DNA of 64,000 nt from Qipengyuania mesophila (GTDB lineage Bacteria > Pseudomonadota > Alphaproteobacteria > Sphingomonadales > Sphingomonadaceae): contig NZ_JAIGNU010000001.1 of NCBI RefSeq assembly GCF_019711655.1, forward strand, positions 1,521,501 to 1,585,500, in the 5' to 3' direction. The notes under the pieces are model-generated. The model did not search any database, was not told the DNA's origin, and saw nothing but the letters and a program-made list of their open reading frames with translations. Shown here in pieces: positions 28,323-35,953 of this stretch. A program made the translations under genes and the position numbers. Each line of letters opens with the position of its first letter. Positions within the stretch are counted from its first letter, which is position 1.

Positions 28323-29695
28323 TTCACGTCTCCTTCACCGGGCTGGCCAAGCTCGAAATCGCTCACCGGTCGCCGTTTGCGGTCCATTGCATCGAACATC
28401 AGAGCCCCGTCGATCCAGACCTTCTCGGGCCGCGAATAGACCGACAGCGGATCGCCGTTCCACAAGACGACGTCGGCCATCTTGCCCGCTTCGAGACTGC
28501 CGGTCATGTCGGCGATGCCCATCGCCTTGGCGGCGTTGTAGGTGAACCAGCCGACCACTTCGGCATCGGGAATATCGATGCCCAGGCGGCGGCCGGCGGC
28601 CTGCGCCTTGGCGGCTTCCTGGTTGAGGCGCTGGATGCCGTTGGCATCGTCGGAGTGGATGACCACGCAGGCGCCCGCCTGGCGCAGGAACGCCGCGTTT
28701 TCGAGAATGCCGTCATAGGCTTCCATCTTGAAGCCGTACCAGTCGGCCCAGATAGCGCTGCAGACGTCGTTTTCGCGCAGCAGATCGCCGATCTTGTAGG
28801 CTTCGACCGCGTGATGAAAGGCGGTCACCTTGTAGCCCATCTCCTTGGCCATATCCATGACCAGCGCCATCTCATCGGCGCGGTAGCAGTGATTGTGGAC
28901 GAGGATCTCGCCGTCGAGCACGCCCTTGAGCGTTTCCTTGCCGAGATCGCGCTTCTTGCCGTCATAGGCTTGCGCATCGAGCCACATCTGCCGGTTGACC
29001 GCGAAATTTCCCATCCGGGTCGAAGGCATGCGGCCCTTGCCGCCGTAGACGCGTTTGGGGTTCTCGCCGCAGGCCATCTTCATGCCGTAGGGCGCGCCGG
29101 GGAATTTCATCCCCTGCACCGTGCGCGACGATACGTTCTTGAGCGTGACCGAGCGCCCGCCGGTGAGGTTGGCCGAGCCCGGGAGGATCTGCAGGCTGGT
29201 GATACCGCCGTTGGCGAGCGCGCGGGTGAAGCCGGGGTCCTGCGGCCACACCGAATGTTCGGCCCAGACCTCGGGAGTCATCGGGCTGGTCGCCTCGTTG
29301 CCGTCCGAATGCGCCTCGACGCTCGGCGTGGGATAGTCGCCGAGGTGCGAGTGGATGTCGATCACGCCGGGCGTGACGAACTTGCCGCTGCCGTCGATCC
29401 GGTCGTAGCCTTCGGTCGAGAGCGCGGCATCGCCCACGGCGACAACCTCGCCATCGCGGAACAGCACCGTACCGTTGTCGATCCGCCCACCCCTGCCGTC
29501 ATAGACGGTCGCGCCCACAAGCGCCGTGGGACGTCCGGGGTAGCGCTGGTAGGTCGAGGGGAAGGGGGCATTGCCGTCCTTTCCGACCGGCGCGGTCCAG
29601 TCGCCTGCCGACGCGACGCCGTCGCCCCCGCCAGTGGTTGAACAACCGGCCACCGCGAAGGCAGCCGCGCAGGCGAGCAAGGCGTATTTTGTCAT
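28319..29695 (-). CDS. Lipoprotein amidohydrolase (metal ligands intact)
   Basis: Predicted envelope hydrolase of the amidohydrolase superfamily acting on cyclic amides, peptides or related substrates. The lipobox is AVAGC (C18). Metal ligands: H115 and H117 in TPGVIDIHSHLG, and histidines in LVHNHCYRADE and TAFHHAVEA; the conserved acid lies in VIHSDDANG. 458 residues. The start at 29695 gives a proper lipoprotein signal; the frame is open upstream but runs through a hairpin. It overlaps the degenerate paralogue by four bases and follows the POT transporter gene on the same strand. Confidence 0.9.
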   Translation of the reverse strand: MTKYALLACAAAFAVAGCSTTGGGDGVASAGDWTAPVGKDGNAPFPSTYQRYPGRPTALVGATVYDGRGGRIDNGTVLFRDGEVVAVGDAALSTEGYDRIDGSGKFVTPGVIDIHSHLGDYPTPSVEAHSDGNEATSPMTPEVWAEHSVWPQDPGFTRALANGGITSLQILPGSANLTGGRSVTLKNVSSRTVQGMKFPGAPYGMKMACGENPKRVYGGKGRMPSTRMGNFAVNRQMWLDAQAYDGKKRDLGKETLKGVLDGEILVHNHCYRADEMALVMDMAKEMGYKVTAFHHAVEAYKIGDLLRENDVCSAIWADWYGFKMEAYDGILENAAFLRQAGACVVIHSDDANGIQRLNQEAAKAQAAGRRLGIDIPDAEVVGWFTYNAAKAMGIADMTGSLEAGKMADVVLWNGDPLSVYSRPEKVWIDGALMFDAMDRKRRPVSDFELGQPGEGDVK

Positions 29696-29710
29696 GGATC
29701 CCCCAATGCA

Positions 29711-29742
29711 GTCGGGCCGGAGCATCGCTGCCCCGGCCCGAC
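29711..29742. terminator. Perfect 10-bp hairpin between POT and amidohydrolase genes
   Basis: GTCGGGCCGG and CCGGCCCGAC form a perfect stem around a 12-base loop. It sits after the POT stop (29803) and ends 16 bases before the amidohydrolase start, close to its ribosome site. No T-run follows on either strand, so it could be a weak terminator, an mRNA-stabilising hairpin or a regulatory structure. Confidence 0.45.
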
Positions 29743-29802
29743 CCGTCAAATACATTTGTCGGAGCCATACGGCGCTTCGCCGAATGGAGCCGTGCGTTGC
29801 GG

Positions 29803-31470
29803 TCAGCTCCGCGGATCGGTCGCCGGGTGGGCGCCCGGCCCGACCGGTTCGGCGACTTCGCCCTGACCCGACAGATCGTCCGACACATCGTCGTCGCGCA
29901 GCGTGTCGAGATGCATCAGCTTCTTCACCAGCGGCGAGACGAGGATCACGAAGACGCCGATGCCGACCGCCACCAGACCCATGGTCCAGTAGATATCGAG
30001 TGCACCGTCACGGGTAATCTCCCCACCGTGGCCGCCTTCGCCGCCCATCAGCGTGCCCATGAAGCCCGCCACGAAATTGCCCCCGGCGGTGCCGAAGAAG
30101 AACGCAGCCATCATCAGCGACGCCATGTGGCGGACCGACAAGCGGTTGATCGCCGACAGGCCAACCGGCGACAGGCAGAGCTCGCCGGTTGTCGAAAGCA
30201 GGTAGAAGAGGAAGATGAAGAGTACGGGGACGAGCGCATCGCCCGCCGCATTCGCGCCCCATACCAGGACGATGAACGCAAGGCCCATCTGCGCGATACC
30301 GAGGCCCATCTTGGCGTAAGTATTGGGCTCCCAGCCTCTGCGCCCGAGGAACTGCCACAGGCCCGCGAAGAGCGGCCCGAGCAGGATGATGTAGATCGGG
30401 TTGATCGACTGGAACAGCGAAGTCGGCACGCCCTGGCGGTCGACGTAGCGATCGGTGAACAGGTTCACCGAACCGCCCGCCTGTTCGAACAGGCCCCAGA
30501 AGATCGGCATAAGCAGGATGATGCAGATCATCGCGAACACCCGGTCGCGCGAGTGCGCATCGAGCTTGAAGGCTTCCTTGAGCACGTAACCCAGGAGGGC
30601 GATGCCAGAGAGAAGCAGGATCCAGCCGACCGCATCCTGGAACTGGATCAGCAGCCAGATCACCGCGACGCCGACGAGGCCGACGCCGTAAAGTAACCAC
30701 TCGAGGCTGAAGCCGGCGACCTTTTCCTTGAGTTTGGCCGGAACCGGCGGCTCACCCTGACCCTTCAGCAAGGGCTTGCCGAGGATGAAGACCACGAGGC
30801 CCAGCAGCATGCCGATACCCGCCGCGCCGAAGCCGTAGGCCCAGCCCAGCGTCTCGCCGAGATAGCCGGCGATGATCGTACCGGCCGCGGCGCCGAGGTT
30901 AATCCCGATGTAGAAAATGGTGTAGGCCGAATCGCGACGCAAGTCGGTGCGCGGATAGAGCTGGCCGACGATCACCGAGATGTTTGCCTTGAGGAAGCCC
31001 GAGCCGACAATGATCAGCGCCAGTGCCAGCCAGAAGATGTTGAGCGTCGGGTCGTTGGCGTAGCCGCTGCCGTCGCCTTCGAAAGCCATGAAGAAGTGGC
31101 CGAAGGTCAGCAGCACCGCACCGAATGCCACGGCCTTGCGCTGGCCGAGATAGCGGTCGGCAAGCCAGCCGCCCAGGACCGGGGTGATGTAGACGAGGCT
31201 GGTATAGGCCCCGTAGATCAGGCTCGCGCCGCCATCGGAATAGAGCCAGTGCTTGACGAGGTAGAGGATGAGCAGGGCGCGCATCCCGTAGTAGGAAAAG
31301 CGCTCCCACATCTCGGCGAAGAACAGGACGTAGAGACCCTTGGGATGGCCCAGCACCTCTTCCTTGGGGCGAGTGATCGCCAATGCACCGATTACAAGGA
31401 AGGCTGCCAGGATGACCACTGCGATCGCGGCGATCCAGTCACCCTCGTTCCATAAAGCCATGTCTTTCAT
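29803..31470 (-). CDS. POT family proton-dependent peptide transporter
   Basis: Inner-membrane symporter that imports di- and tripeptides with protons. About 14 hydrophobic helices. Family signatures: the ExxERFSYYGMRALL motif in helix 1 (EMWERFSYYG), GGWLADRYLGQRKA, FYIGINLGAAAGTIIAGYLGE, and STTGELCLSPVGLS. 555 residues, with a polar C-terminal tail. Its position upstream of two exported amidohydrolases suggests uptake of the products of extracellular peptide or amide breakdown. A GntR regulator is transcribed divergently 198 bases away. Confidence 0.93.
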   Translation of the reverse strand: MKDMALWNEGDWIAAIAVVILAAFLVIGALAITRPKEEVLGHPKGLYVLFFAEMWERFSYYGMRALLILYLVKHWLYSDGGASLIYGAYTSLVYITPVLGGWLADRYLGQRKAVAFGAVLLTFGHFFMAFEGDGSGYANDPTLNIFWLALALIIVGSGFLKANISVIVGQLYPRTDLRRDSAYTIFYIGINLGAAAGTIIAGYLGETLGWAYGFGAAGIGMLLGLVVFILGKPLLKGQGEPPVPAKLKEKVAGFSLEWLLYGVGLVGVAVIWLLIQFQDAVGWILLLSGIALLGYVLKEAFKLDAHSRDRVFAMICIILLMPIFWGLFEQAGGSVNLFTDRYVDRQGVPTSLFQSINPIYIILLGPLFAGLWQFLGRRGWEPNTYAKMGLGIAQMGLAFIVLVWGANAAGDALVPVLFIFLFYLLSTTGELCLSPVGLSAINRLSVRHMASLMMAAFFFGTAGGNFVAGFMGTLMGGEGGHGGEITRDGALDIYWTMGLVAVGIGVFVILVSPLVKKLMHLDTLRDDDVSDDLSGQGEVAEPVGPGAHPATDPRS

Positions 31471-31667
31471 CAAGGTATCCCCGAACCATTATTCTCGATT
31501 GGACGCGCAGGGGCGTCGGAATGGCGCGCACCCTAGCGGTTCAAACGCTCATGTGAAGCATTAGTTACAGCTGTCACTGCCTTGCGCCCGGCTGAACGCG
31601 CCGTACGGGAACCTTGCGCGCAGCGGTGTATTATGGCACTGATGCAGTCTGTTGCGGGGAAAATACC

Positions 31668-32009
31668 ATGAGCACGCAGTCCAAGCCCGTTTACCTGAAG
31701 TTGCGCGACATGATTGCCGCTGCGATCATCGATGGCCGCTATGCCGAAGGCGAGATGTTGCCCTCGGTGCGCGCGCTCGCGGCCGAACAGGGTGCCAACC
31801 CGCTGACCGTGGCCAAAGCCTACCAGCAGTTCCAGAACGACGGTCTGGTCGAGGTCCAGCGCGGTGTGGGCATGTACGTGGTCCGAGGTGCGGCCGAACG
31901 CCTGCGCCGATCCGAGCGGGAGAACTTCCTGCGCGACGAATGGCCCGAAATCCGCGCGCGCATGGCCCGGCTGGGCGTTTCGGCGACGGAGCTGCTCGCC
32001 GACGCCTGA
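31668..32009 (+). CDS. GntR-family regulator, YtrA type
   Basis: 113 residues: a winged helix of the GntR family (YLKLRDMIAAAIIDGRYAEGEMLPSVRALAAEQGANPLTVAKAYQQFQNDGLVEVQRGVGMYV) followed by a short helical tail with no ligand-binding domain, which marks the YtrA subfamily. Such regulators often control adjacent transporter genes, here possibly the divergent POT gene or its operon. The start at 31668 matches the usual N-terminus. Confidence 0.9.
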   Translation: MSTQSKPVYLKLRDMIAAAIIDGRYAEGEMLPSVRALAAEQGANPLTVAKAYQQFQNDGLVEVQRGVGMYVVRGAAERLRRSERENFLRDEWPEIRARMARLGVSATELLADA

Positions 32010-32159
32010 CCGCCGATGGCGAAAATTTACAATTGTGAACTTGCGGGCGGCACCGCCTTCTGCCACATTCATCCGGTTGGAATCGGGCGGAAAAGCGCGG
32101 TCCCGAGGGTCGCATAGAGGAAACGGCATTTTGCGGTCGATGGCACCGGGAGACCTTCT

Positions 32160-32441
32160 ATGATCCGATCCGAACTTCTCGCCGCCCTTGGCCAGGACTA
32201 TCCCGATCTGCGCGCCGAAGAGGTCGAGCAGGTCGTCGACATCTTCTTCGAGGAAATCTCGCAGCGCCTGACCGAAGGCGGGCGGGTCGAGTTGCGCGGC
32301 TTCGGCGCCTTTTCGACGCGCGAGCGCGAAGCGCGCAAGGGCCGCAACCCGCGCACGGGCGAAACGGTCGACGTTCCGGCCAAGCGGGTGCCGTATTTCA
32401 AGCCCGGCAAGGACATGCGCCGCCGTCTCAACGACGGCTGA
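32160..32441 (+). CDS. ihfB: Integration host factor subunit beta
   Basis: DNA-bending architectural protein that works as a heterodimer with IHF-alpha. 93 residues with the HU/IHF signature GRVELRGFGAFSTREREARKGRNPRTGE and the IHF-type end VPYFKPGKDMRRRLN. The N-terminal MIRSELLAAL is typical of the beta subunit. It lies just upstream of tRNA-Leu, the attachment site of the integrative element; IHF is the usual host cofactor for lambda-type integrases. Confidence 0.92.
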   Translation: MIRSELLAALGQDYPDLRAEEVEQVVDIFFEEISQRLTEGGRVELRGFGAFSTREREARKGRNPRTGETVDVPAKRVPYFKPGKDMRRRLNDG

Positions 32442-32506
32442 GAGCCATTCAGGGCGTGATCCGCGATTGCCCGCCCGGCGAGCAGCGACTAGGGCTGCCT
32501 GCCATC

Positions 32507-32591
32507 GCGGGTGTGGCGGAATGGTAGACGCCGGGGACTTAAAATCCCCTGAGCTTTGCTCGTGTGGGTTCGAGTCCCACCACCCGCACCA
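32507..32591 (+). tRNA. tRNA-Leu (anticodon TAA), carries attL
   Basis: An 85-base class II tRNA with encoded CCA. The acceptor stem GCGGGTG pairs with CACCCGC, the anticodon arm is GGGGA-CTTAAAA-TCCCC, the variable arm is GAGCTTTGCTC and the T-stem is GTGGG/CCCAC. Everything from the anticodon loop onward is repeated at 41026-41083. The present 3' half therefore probably came with the integrated element. Confidence 0.96.
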
Positions 32592-32593
32592 AG
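32536..32593 (+). repeat. attL: 3' part of tRNA-Leu
   Basis: 58 bases from GACTT in the anticodon arm through CCA and two further bases match attR, except 32565 (T here, C in attR) and 32579 (A here, G in attR). These two positions pair with each other in the T-stem. Confidence 0.9.
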
Positions 32594-32651
32594 CTTTTCT
32601 GCCATCTTTGGCCAAAGGCCATGCGTCCGTGGAAGCGCCGTTCCAGTTGCA

Positions 32652-32669
32652 GGGGTAATTTTGGGGTAA
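32652..32669 (+). promoter_or_regulatory. Left integrase arm-site candidate
   Basis: GGGGTAATTTTGGGGTAA: the heptamer GGGGTAA twice with a 4-base spacer. An identical 18-mer occurs at 40868-40885 near the other end of the element, in the same orientation. The position 58 bases inside attL and 6 bases from the integrase stop fits arm-type binding sites of lambda-like integrases; the binding itself is inferred. Confidence 0.6.
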
Positions 32670-32675
32670 TCCATC

Positions 32676-33815
32676 TCACTCTGCCCTAGCTTGCGTACGA
32701 GTTCGCTCCAATGCTGACACGGCAGCATTCACTTCGCGGTCTGCCATGTGGACGTATCGGAGGAGCATGTTGGGCGTTTTGTGCCCAGTCACCTTCTGGA
32801 CAGCAGGTATTGGATAGCCAGCGGCAATCATTTTCGTCGCAGCTGTATGGCGCATGACGTGCGGGGTGATCAATTCCGGGGATAAGCCTGATGCTTTCAC
32901 GGCGCGTTTAAAGGGGCCGTTAAACTCGTTCACGTGTCCTGTGGCCGTTTGGGCTGAGGGGAATATCCAACCATCTCGGTCAGATCGACTTTCTCGCTCC
33001 GTCCGCAAAATCTCCACAAGAGTTCGTGCAAGCGGCTGGGTGCGATCTCCCGCCTTGGCCTTGGGAAGGTAGAGGCGACAGTTCTCCCAATCGATGCGGT
33101 CAAAACGTGCTGACACTATCTCTGATGATCGCATTGCGGTGCCCAGTCCAAACTCCACAAAGAGCCAGAGGTGCGGATGGCTATCGCGTTTCGCGGCCTC
33201 CACGAGAGCGGAGCATTCATCGTCCGAGAGCACGACAGTGCGGCCCTCGGGTTCGGGGAGTTTTTCAATCTTGCATGGAATGCGGCGAAGCTTGCGCCTG
33301 CGGACAGCCGTGCTCCAGGTATGGCCTAGCGTCGCTAGGTCGCGATTCACGGTAGAAGGTGAAAGCCCGCTTAGCAGCATCTCATTCTTGTACCGGCCAA
33401 CGTGCTCCTCGGTTATGGCCTCTACGACGAGGTGCCCAAGCGTGGGAACAAGGCGACGTTCGAGTTGCAGGCGCTTGCGAGCAAGGTTCTTGCCGCCGGA
33501 GACATCTAGCTCGTCCAAATACCAATTGGCGAGTTCTGCGAACCGGAGTGGCGTTTTGCGTCCCTTGGGAAGAGTTTCGAGGCCTTCTCGGATGTCGGCC
33601 CTGATCCGGTCTCGCTGCTCAAGCGCGCGAGTGGCATTCCAATTTTCGCTCTTGAGGCCCAGTACACGTTTCACCCGCTTTCGCAGGTACATGAACGCAA
33701 GTGACCATCGTTCATCGCCGTCAGCAAGCTTGGTAACCGTTATGCCGTGTTCAGTCAGGGCCTGGCCCGGAGTTAGACTTCGGCGGTTCGCTGGTGTGAT
33801 CACCTGAAACTTCAT
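32676..33815 (-). CDS. int: Tyrosine recombinase / integrase
   Basis: Site-specific recombinase that would insert and excise the element at tRNA-Leu. The N-terminal arm-binding part is followed by a SAM-like core-binding domain (about 90-175) and the catalytic domain with R229 (TAMRSSEI), H319-x-x-R322 (HVMRHTAATK), H345 (GHKT) and nucleophile Y354 (LLRYVHMADRE): a complete set. 379 residues from the ATG at 33815; a TTG start seven codons upstream would overlap the RHH gene. It reads toward the tRNA, as is common. Confidence 0.95.
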   Translation of the reverse strand: MKFQVITPANRRSLTPGQALTEHGITVTKLADGDERWSLAFMYLRKRVKRVLGLKSENWNATRALEQRDRIRADIREGLETLPKGRKTPLRFAELANWYLDELDVSGGKNLARKRLQLERRLVPTLGHLVVEAITEEHVGRYKNEMLLSGLSPSTVNRDLATLGHTWSTAVRRRKLRRIPCKIEKLPEPEGRTVVLSDDECSALVEAAKRDSHPHLWLFVEFGLGTAMRSSEIVSARFDRIDWENCRLYLPKAKAGDRTQPLARTLVEILRTERESRSDRDGWIFPSAQTATGHVNEFNGPFKRAVKASGLSPELITPHVMRHTAATKMIAAGYPIPAVQKVTGHKTPNMLLRYVHMADREVNAAVSALERTRTQARAE

Positions 33816-33822
33816 CGGGTGC

Positions 33823-34260
33823 TCAATCGAGATCAAGCATGCGGCGTCGAGGCGCAGACGGTTTTTTGCCGGTAACTTTCTGTTCCTCCGGCAGCGCGAG
33901 CTGCCTTTGAAGAGCCACTATCGACTGCTCCAGTTCGTTCGTGAGTCGGTCCACAAGTGGCTTCATCGCTTCTGACCACGCAACGAGGTCCACATCTTGG
34001 CCATGCGAAGGCATCGAGCGGACTACGGACGCTTCAAACGAACGTAGGGGCGGGGCGAAATGTCTCTGGAAGTCGTCCTCCGCATCCAAACCCCGTACGA
34101 TTATGGCCTCAGCTGCCTGACTGATGGACATGTTTGAGATGCTGGCCCGCTTCTCAATCCGCTCCATCGTTTCATCCGTAAGCTTCGTGGCGAAGGACCG
34201 GGTCTTGCCCCCATATGGTCCGCGACGGGGCGCTCCCCTCTCACGTTTATCGGCTTTCAC
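33823..34260 (-). CDS. Ribbon-helix-helix-type regulator, hypothetical
   Basis: About 145 residues. The first 60 look like a ribbon-helix-helix domain: RSFATKLTDETMERIEKRASISNMSISQAAEAIIVRGL. A charged helical C-terminal half with no known motif follows. I prefer the GTG at 34260 (AGGAG nine bases upstream) over the ATG at 34269, which touches the ribosome site. A near-perfect inverted repeat lies over its start region, as expected for an autoregulating RHH protein. It precedes the integrase gene, so it could set integrase levels or replace a relaxosome-type function. Confidence 0.65.
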   Translation of the reverse strand: MKADKRERGAPRRGPYGGKTRSFATKLTDETMERIEKRASISNMSISQAAEAIIVRGLDAEDDFQRHFAPPLRSFEASVVRSMPSHGQDVDLVAWSEAMKPLVDRLTNELEQSIVALQRQLALPEEQKVTGKKPSAPRRRMLDLD

Positions 34261-34262
34261 TC

Positions 34263-34294
34263 TACACATCTCCTAATTAATTGTGAGAAGTGTA
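34263..34294. promoter_or_regulatory. Inverted repeat, probable operator of the divergent region
   Basis: TACACATCTC (34263-34272) and GAGAAGTGTA (34285-34294) are inverted repeats with 9 of 10 matches around an AT-rich 12-base spacer. They lie between the divergent RHH gene and the excisionase/RT genes. The left arm overlaps the RHH ribosome site, and TATATT at 34293-34298 could be a rightward -10 box. Both directions could be repressed from here. Confidence 0.5.
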
Positions 34295-34397
34295 TATTTT
34301 TGCTTGCCAGCCGGGTCAAGCACGTTTAGGCGGCGCTTCCCACCAAGACGAGGAGATGCTCCCAGACATGCTGCAACGACGTGTGAGAGAACGGCAG

Positions 34398-34586
34398 ATG
34401 ATCGTTACGCCAGACGGACGGCTGACGCGCTCCCACGCCGCGAAGTATCTGGGCGTCGCGGAGCAGACGCTCGCAAATTGGCGCACCATCGGTCGCGGTC
34501 CGAAGTCATTCCGGTTAGGCGGAAGGGTCTTCTATCGGCTCACAGACCTACAGGCGTTCGTCGATGAGACAATGCAGGCACAGTGA
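34398..34586 (+). CDS. Excisionase-like helix-turn-helix protein
   Basis: About 62 residues with a MerR-like HTH_17 fold: LTRSHAAKYLGVAEQTLANWRTIGRGPKSFRLGGRVFYRLTDLQAFVDE, the pattern of excisionases and small DNA-binding helpers. The ATG at 34398 has GAGAG at good spacing; starts at 34356 or 34368, or GTG at 34290, are possible. Its stop overlaps the RT start (TGATG), so it is co-translated with the reverse transcriptase. It could be the element's excisionase or the regulator of the RT. Confidence 0.7.
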   Translation: MIVTPDGRLTRSHAAKYLGVAEQTLANWRTIGRGPKSFRLGGRVFYRLTDLQAFVDETMQAQ

Positions 34587-35944
34587 TGCAACCCGTTGCA
34601 ACTTCCGCTGATCGCAGCGCCGATGAGCTCATTCGGTTGATCGCATCCCAAGCCCTCGACCCTGTCTCCGTCACGGATCAAGAAGAGCGAGGCTTGATGA
34701 AGGCCTTCCGAGCGAAGGAGAAGCGACTGCTCCAAAAGCTCGATGATGCGATCGAGGGTGGTGCCGACCGGATCGCCCGGCGGGCGAGCGAAAGACTAAG
34801 GCGATGCATGGCGGCGCGTTATCTGGCAATCTGGCGCACAAAGCCATCCGCGCTGGTGGATCGCACCGCTGCGTCAAGCCATGAAAGGGACGCGGTAAGG
34901 GTCGAGCGATTGCGGCAAGTTCTATCCCTGTTGGAGAGTGCCGGCGACCTGACTGTCCAGGCTCGCGCGACCGTGTACGTCAAGCGGAAGGATCGAAACC
35001 GTGCATATCGTTGTGTAAACGCGCCACGCCCCACCCTTACCAGCGGCGGCAGTGCTGACCGACGAGTCATATTCAAGTTCGACTGGATCGACAGGGCGCG
35101 CCAACGCCTGATCGCTCGCAGTCTACATCCATTCGCGAACTACCACCCCTCCCAGTTCATGCTTCGGGGGCGTGGGCGGTCGGCGGTTTGCGAGTACCTA
35201 CGGCAGGAGGTTCCAACCCTCTCTGCCGACCATGTGTTCGTGCAGGTCGATGTCCGAAACTTCTTCGGCTCTATCAGCCCCTCATGGATAGAAGGGCGTT
35301 TCCGTCTATCGGAAGCAACAATCCGGCGTCAGATGCACTCCGGAGAGATGCTTATCCTCATGGACGGGAAGGCTAGGGCCTACCTTCAAGGTGGCGAAAA
35401 CGATGAACGGGTCCGGCGCGTGCTACCACAGGGGTCGGCGCTGTCACCGCTGATTGCCGAAATGGCGATGGCCGAAGTGCTAAGAGGTCTGACCGATCAC
35501 CTCGCCTGTGCTTTGGTCGTCACCTACTCGGACAACATGGGCGTCTTCATGCCCGCAGCGCAGGCGGCTGCCATTGAGGACCACCTTCGGAACGCCTTCG
35601 GCGCTTCCGGCGTCGGACCGTTCGAGCTTACATTCTCCAAACCACGACCGGTTACCGGAGAGTTCTCCTTCCTTGGCCACCTCTGGCGGCTGGACGCCGG
35701 CGAGCTACGCACCTTTATCCACGAGAGCGTGGCAGAGGCGCGGGCGATAGTCCTCCGCGAGCAGATGCTCGGCTGTAGCACCCGCAAAGGACTGCGTAAC
35801 TTGCGAGGCCGTATTCTCGCGCAAGCGAACGAATGGAAGTTCTGGTCGGGCGTGCATGAGTGGACATCGCAACTGCTCGACTTTTGGTCGGGTGCCTATG
35901 AGTCATTAGAGACCCATGAACATTTTGACCGGCTCGCTGCCTAG
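34586..35944 (+). CDS. Reverse transcriptase with YSDN active-site variant
   Basis: RNA-directed DNA polymerase-type protein, 452 residues. The N-terminal 150 residues are basic and helical with no assigned domain. The RT core is clear: motif A VQVDVRNFFGSI (D near 222), motif B LPQGSALSPLIAEMAM, and motif C TYSDNMGVF in place of YxDD. The motif D/E region is FSKPRPVTGEFSFLGHLWRL. There is no group II intron maturase domain. I see no retron-type ncRNA in the region upstream, because the gene overlaps the HTH gene. This fits a stand-alone, defence-type (Abi/UG-like) RT better than a retron, intron or DGR; that is an inference. The loss of the second catalytic aspartate is unusual. Confidence 0.85.
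   Translation: MQPVATSADRSADELIRLIASQALDPVSVTDQEERGLMKAFRAKEKRLLQKLDDAIEGGADRIARRASERLRRCMAARYLAIWRTKPSALVDRTAASSHERDAVRVERLRQVLSLLESAGDLTVQARATVYVKRKDRNRAYRCVNAPRPTLTSGGSADRRVIFKFDWIDRARQRLIARSLHPFANYHPSQFMLRGRGRSAVCEYLRQEVPTLSADHVFVQVDVRNFFGSISPSWIEGRFRLSEATIRRQMHSGEMLILMDGKARAYLQGGENDERVRRVLPQGSALSPLIAEMAMAEVLRGLTDHLACALVVTYSDNMGVFMPAAQAAAIEDHLRNAFGASGVGPFELTFSKPRPVTGEFSFLGHLWRLDAGELRTFIHESVAEARAIVLREQMLGCSTRKGLRNLRGRILAQANEWKFWSGVHEWTSQLLDFWSGAYESLETHEHFDRLAA
34587..34600. repeat. TGCAAC-NN-GTTGCA palindrome, copy 1
   Basis: TGCAACCCGTTGCA begins one base after the A of the RT start codon. The same 14-mer occurs at 40191-40204, and a variant (TG centre) at 40814-40827, all inside the element. 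Copies 1 and 3 also share the following TTCC. Confidence 0.55.
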
Positions 35945-35953
35945 TGACGATCT

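Noticed and set aside
34398-35944. Retron, group II intron or diversity-generating retroelement
   Set aside because: The RT overlaps the upstream gene, leaving no room for an msr-msd RNA. No maturase or intron structure is seen. No pair of adenine-variable template and target repeats was found nearby.
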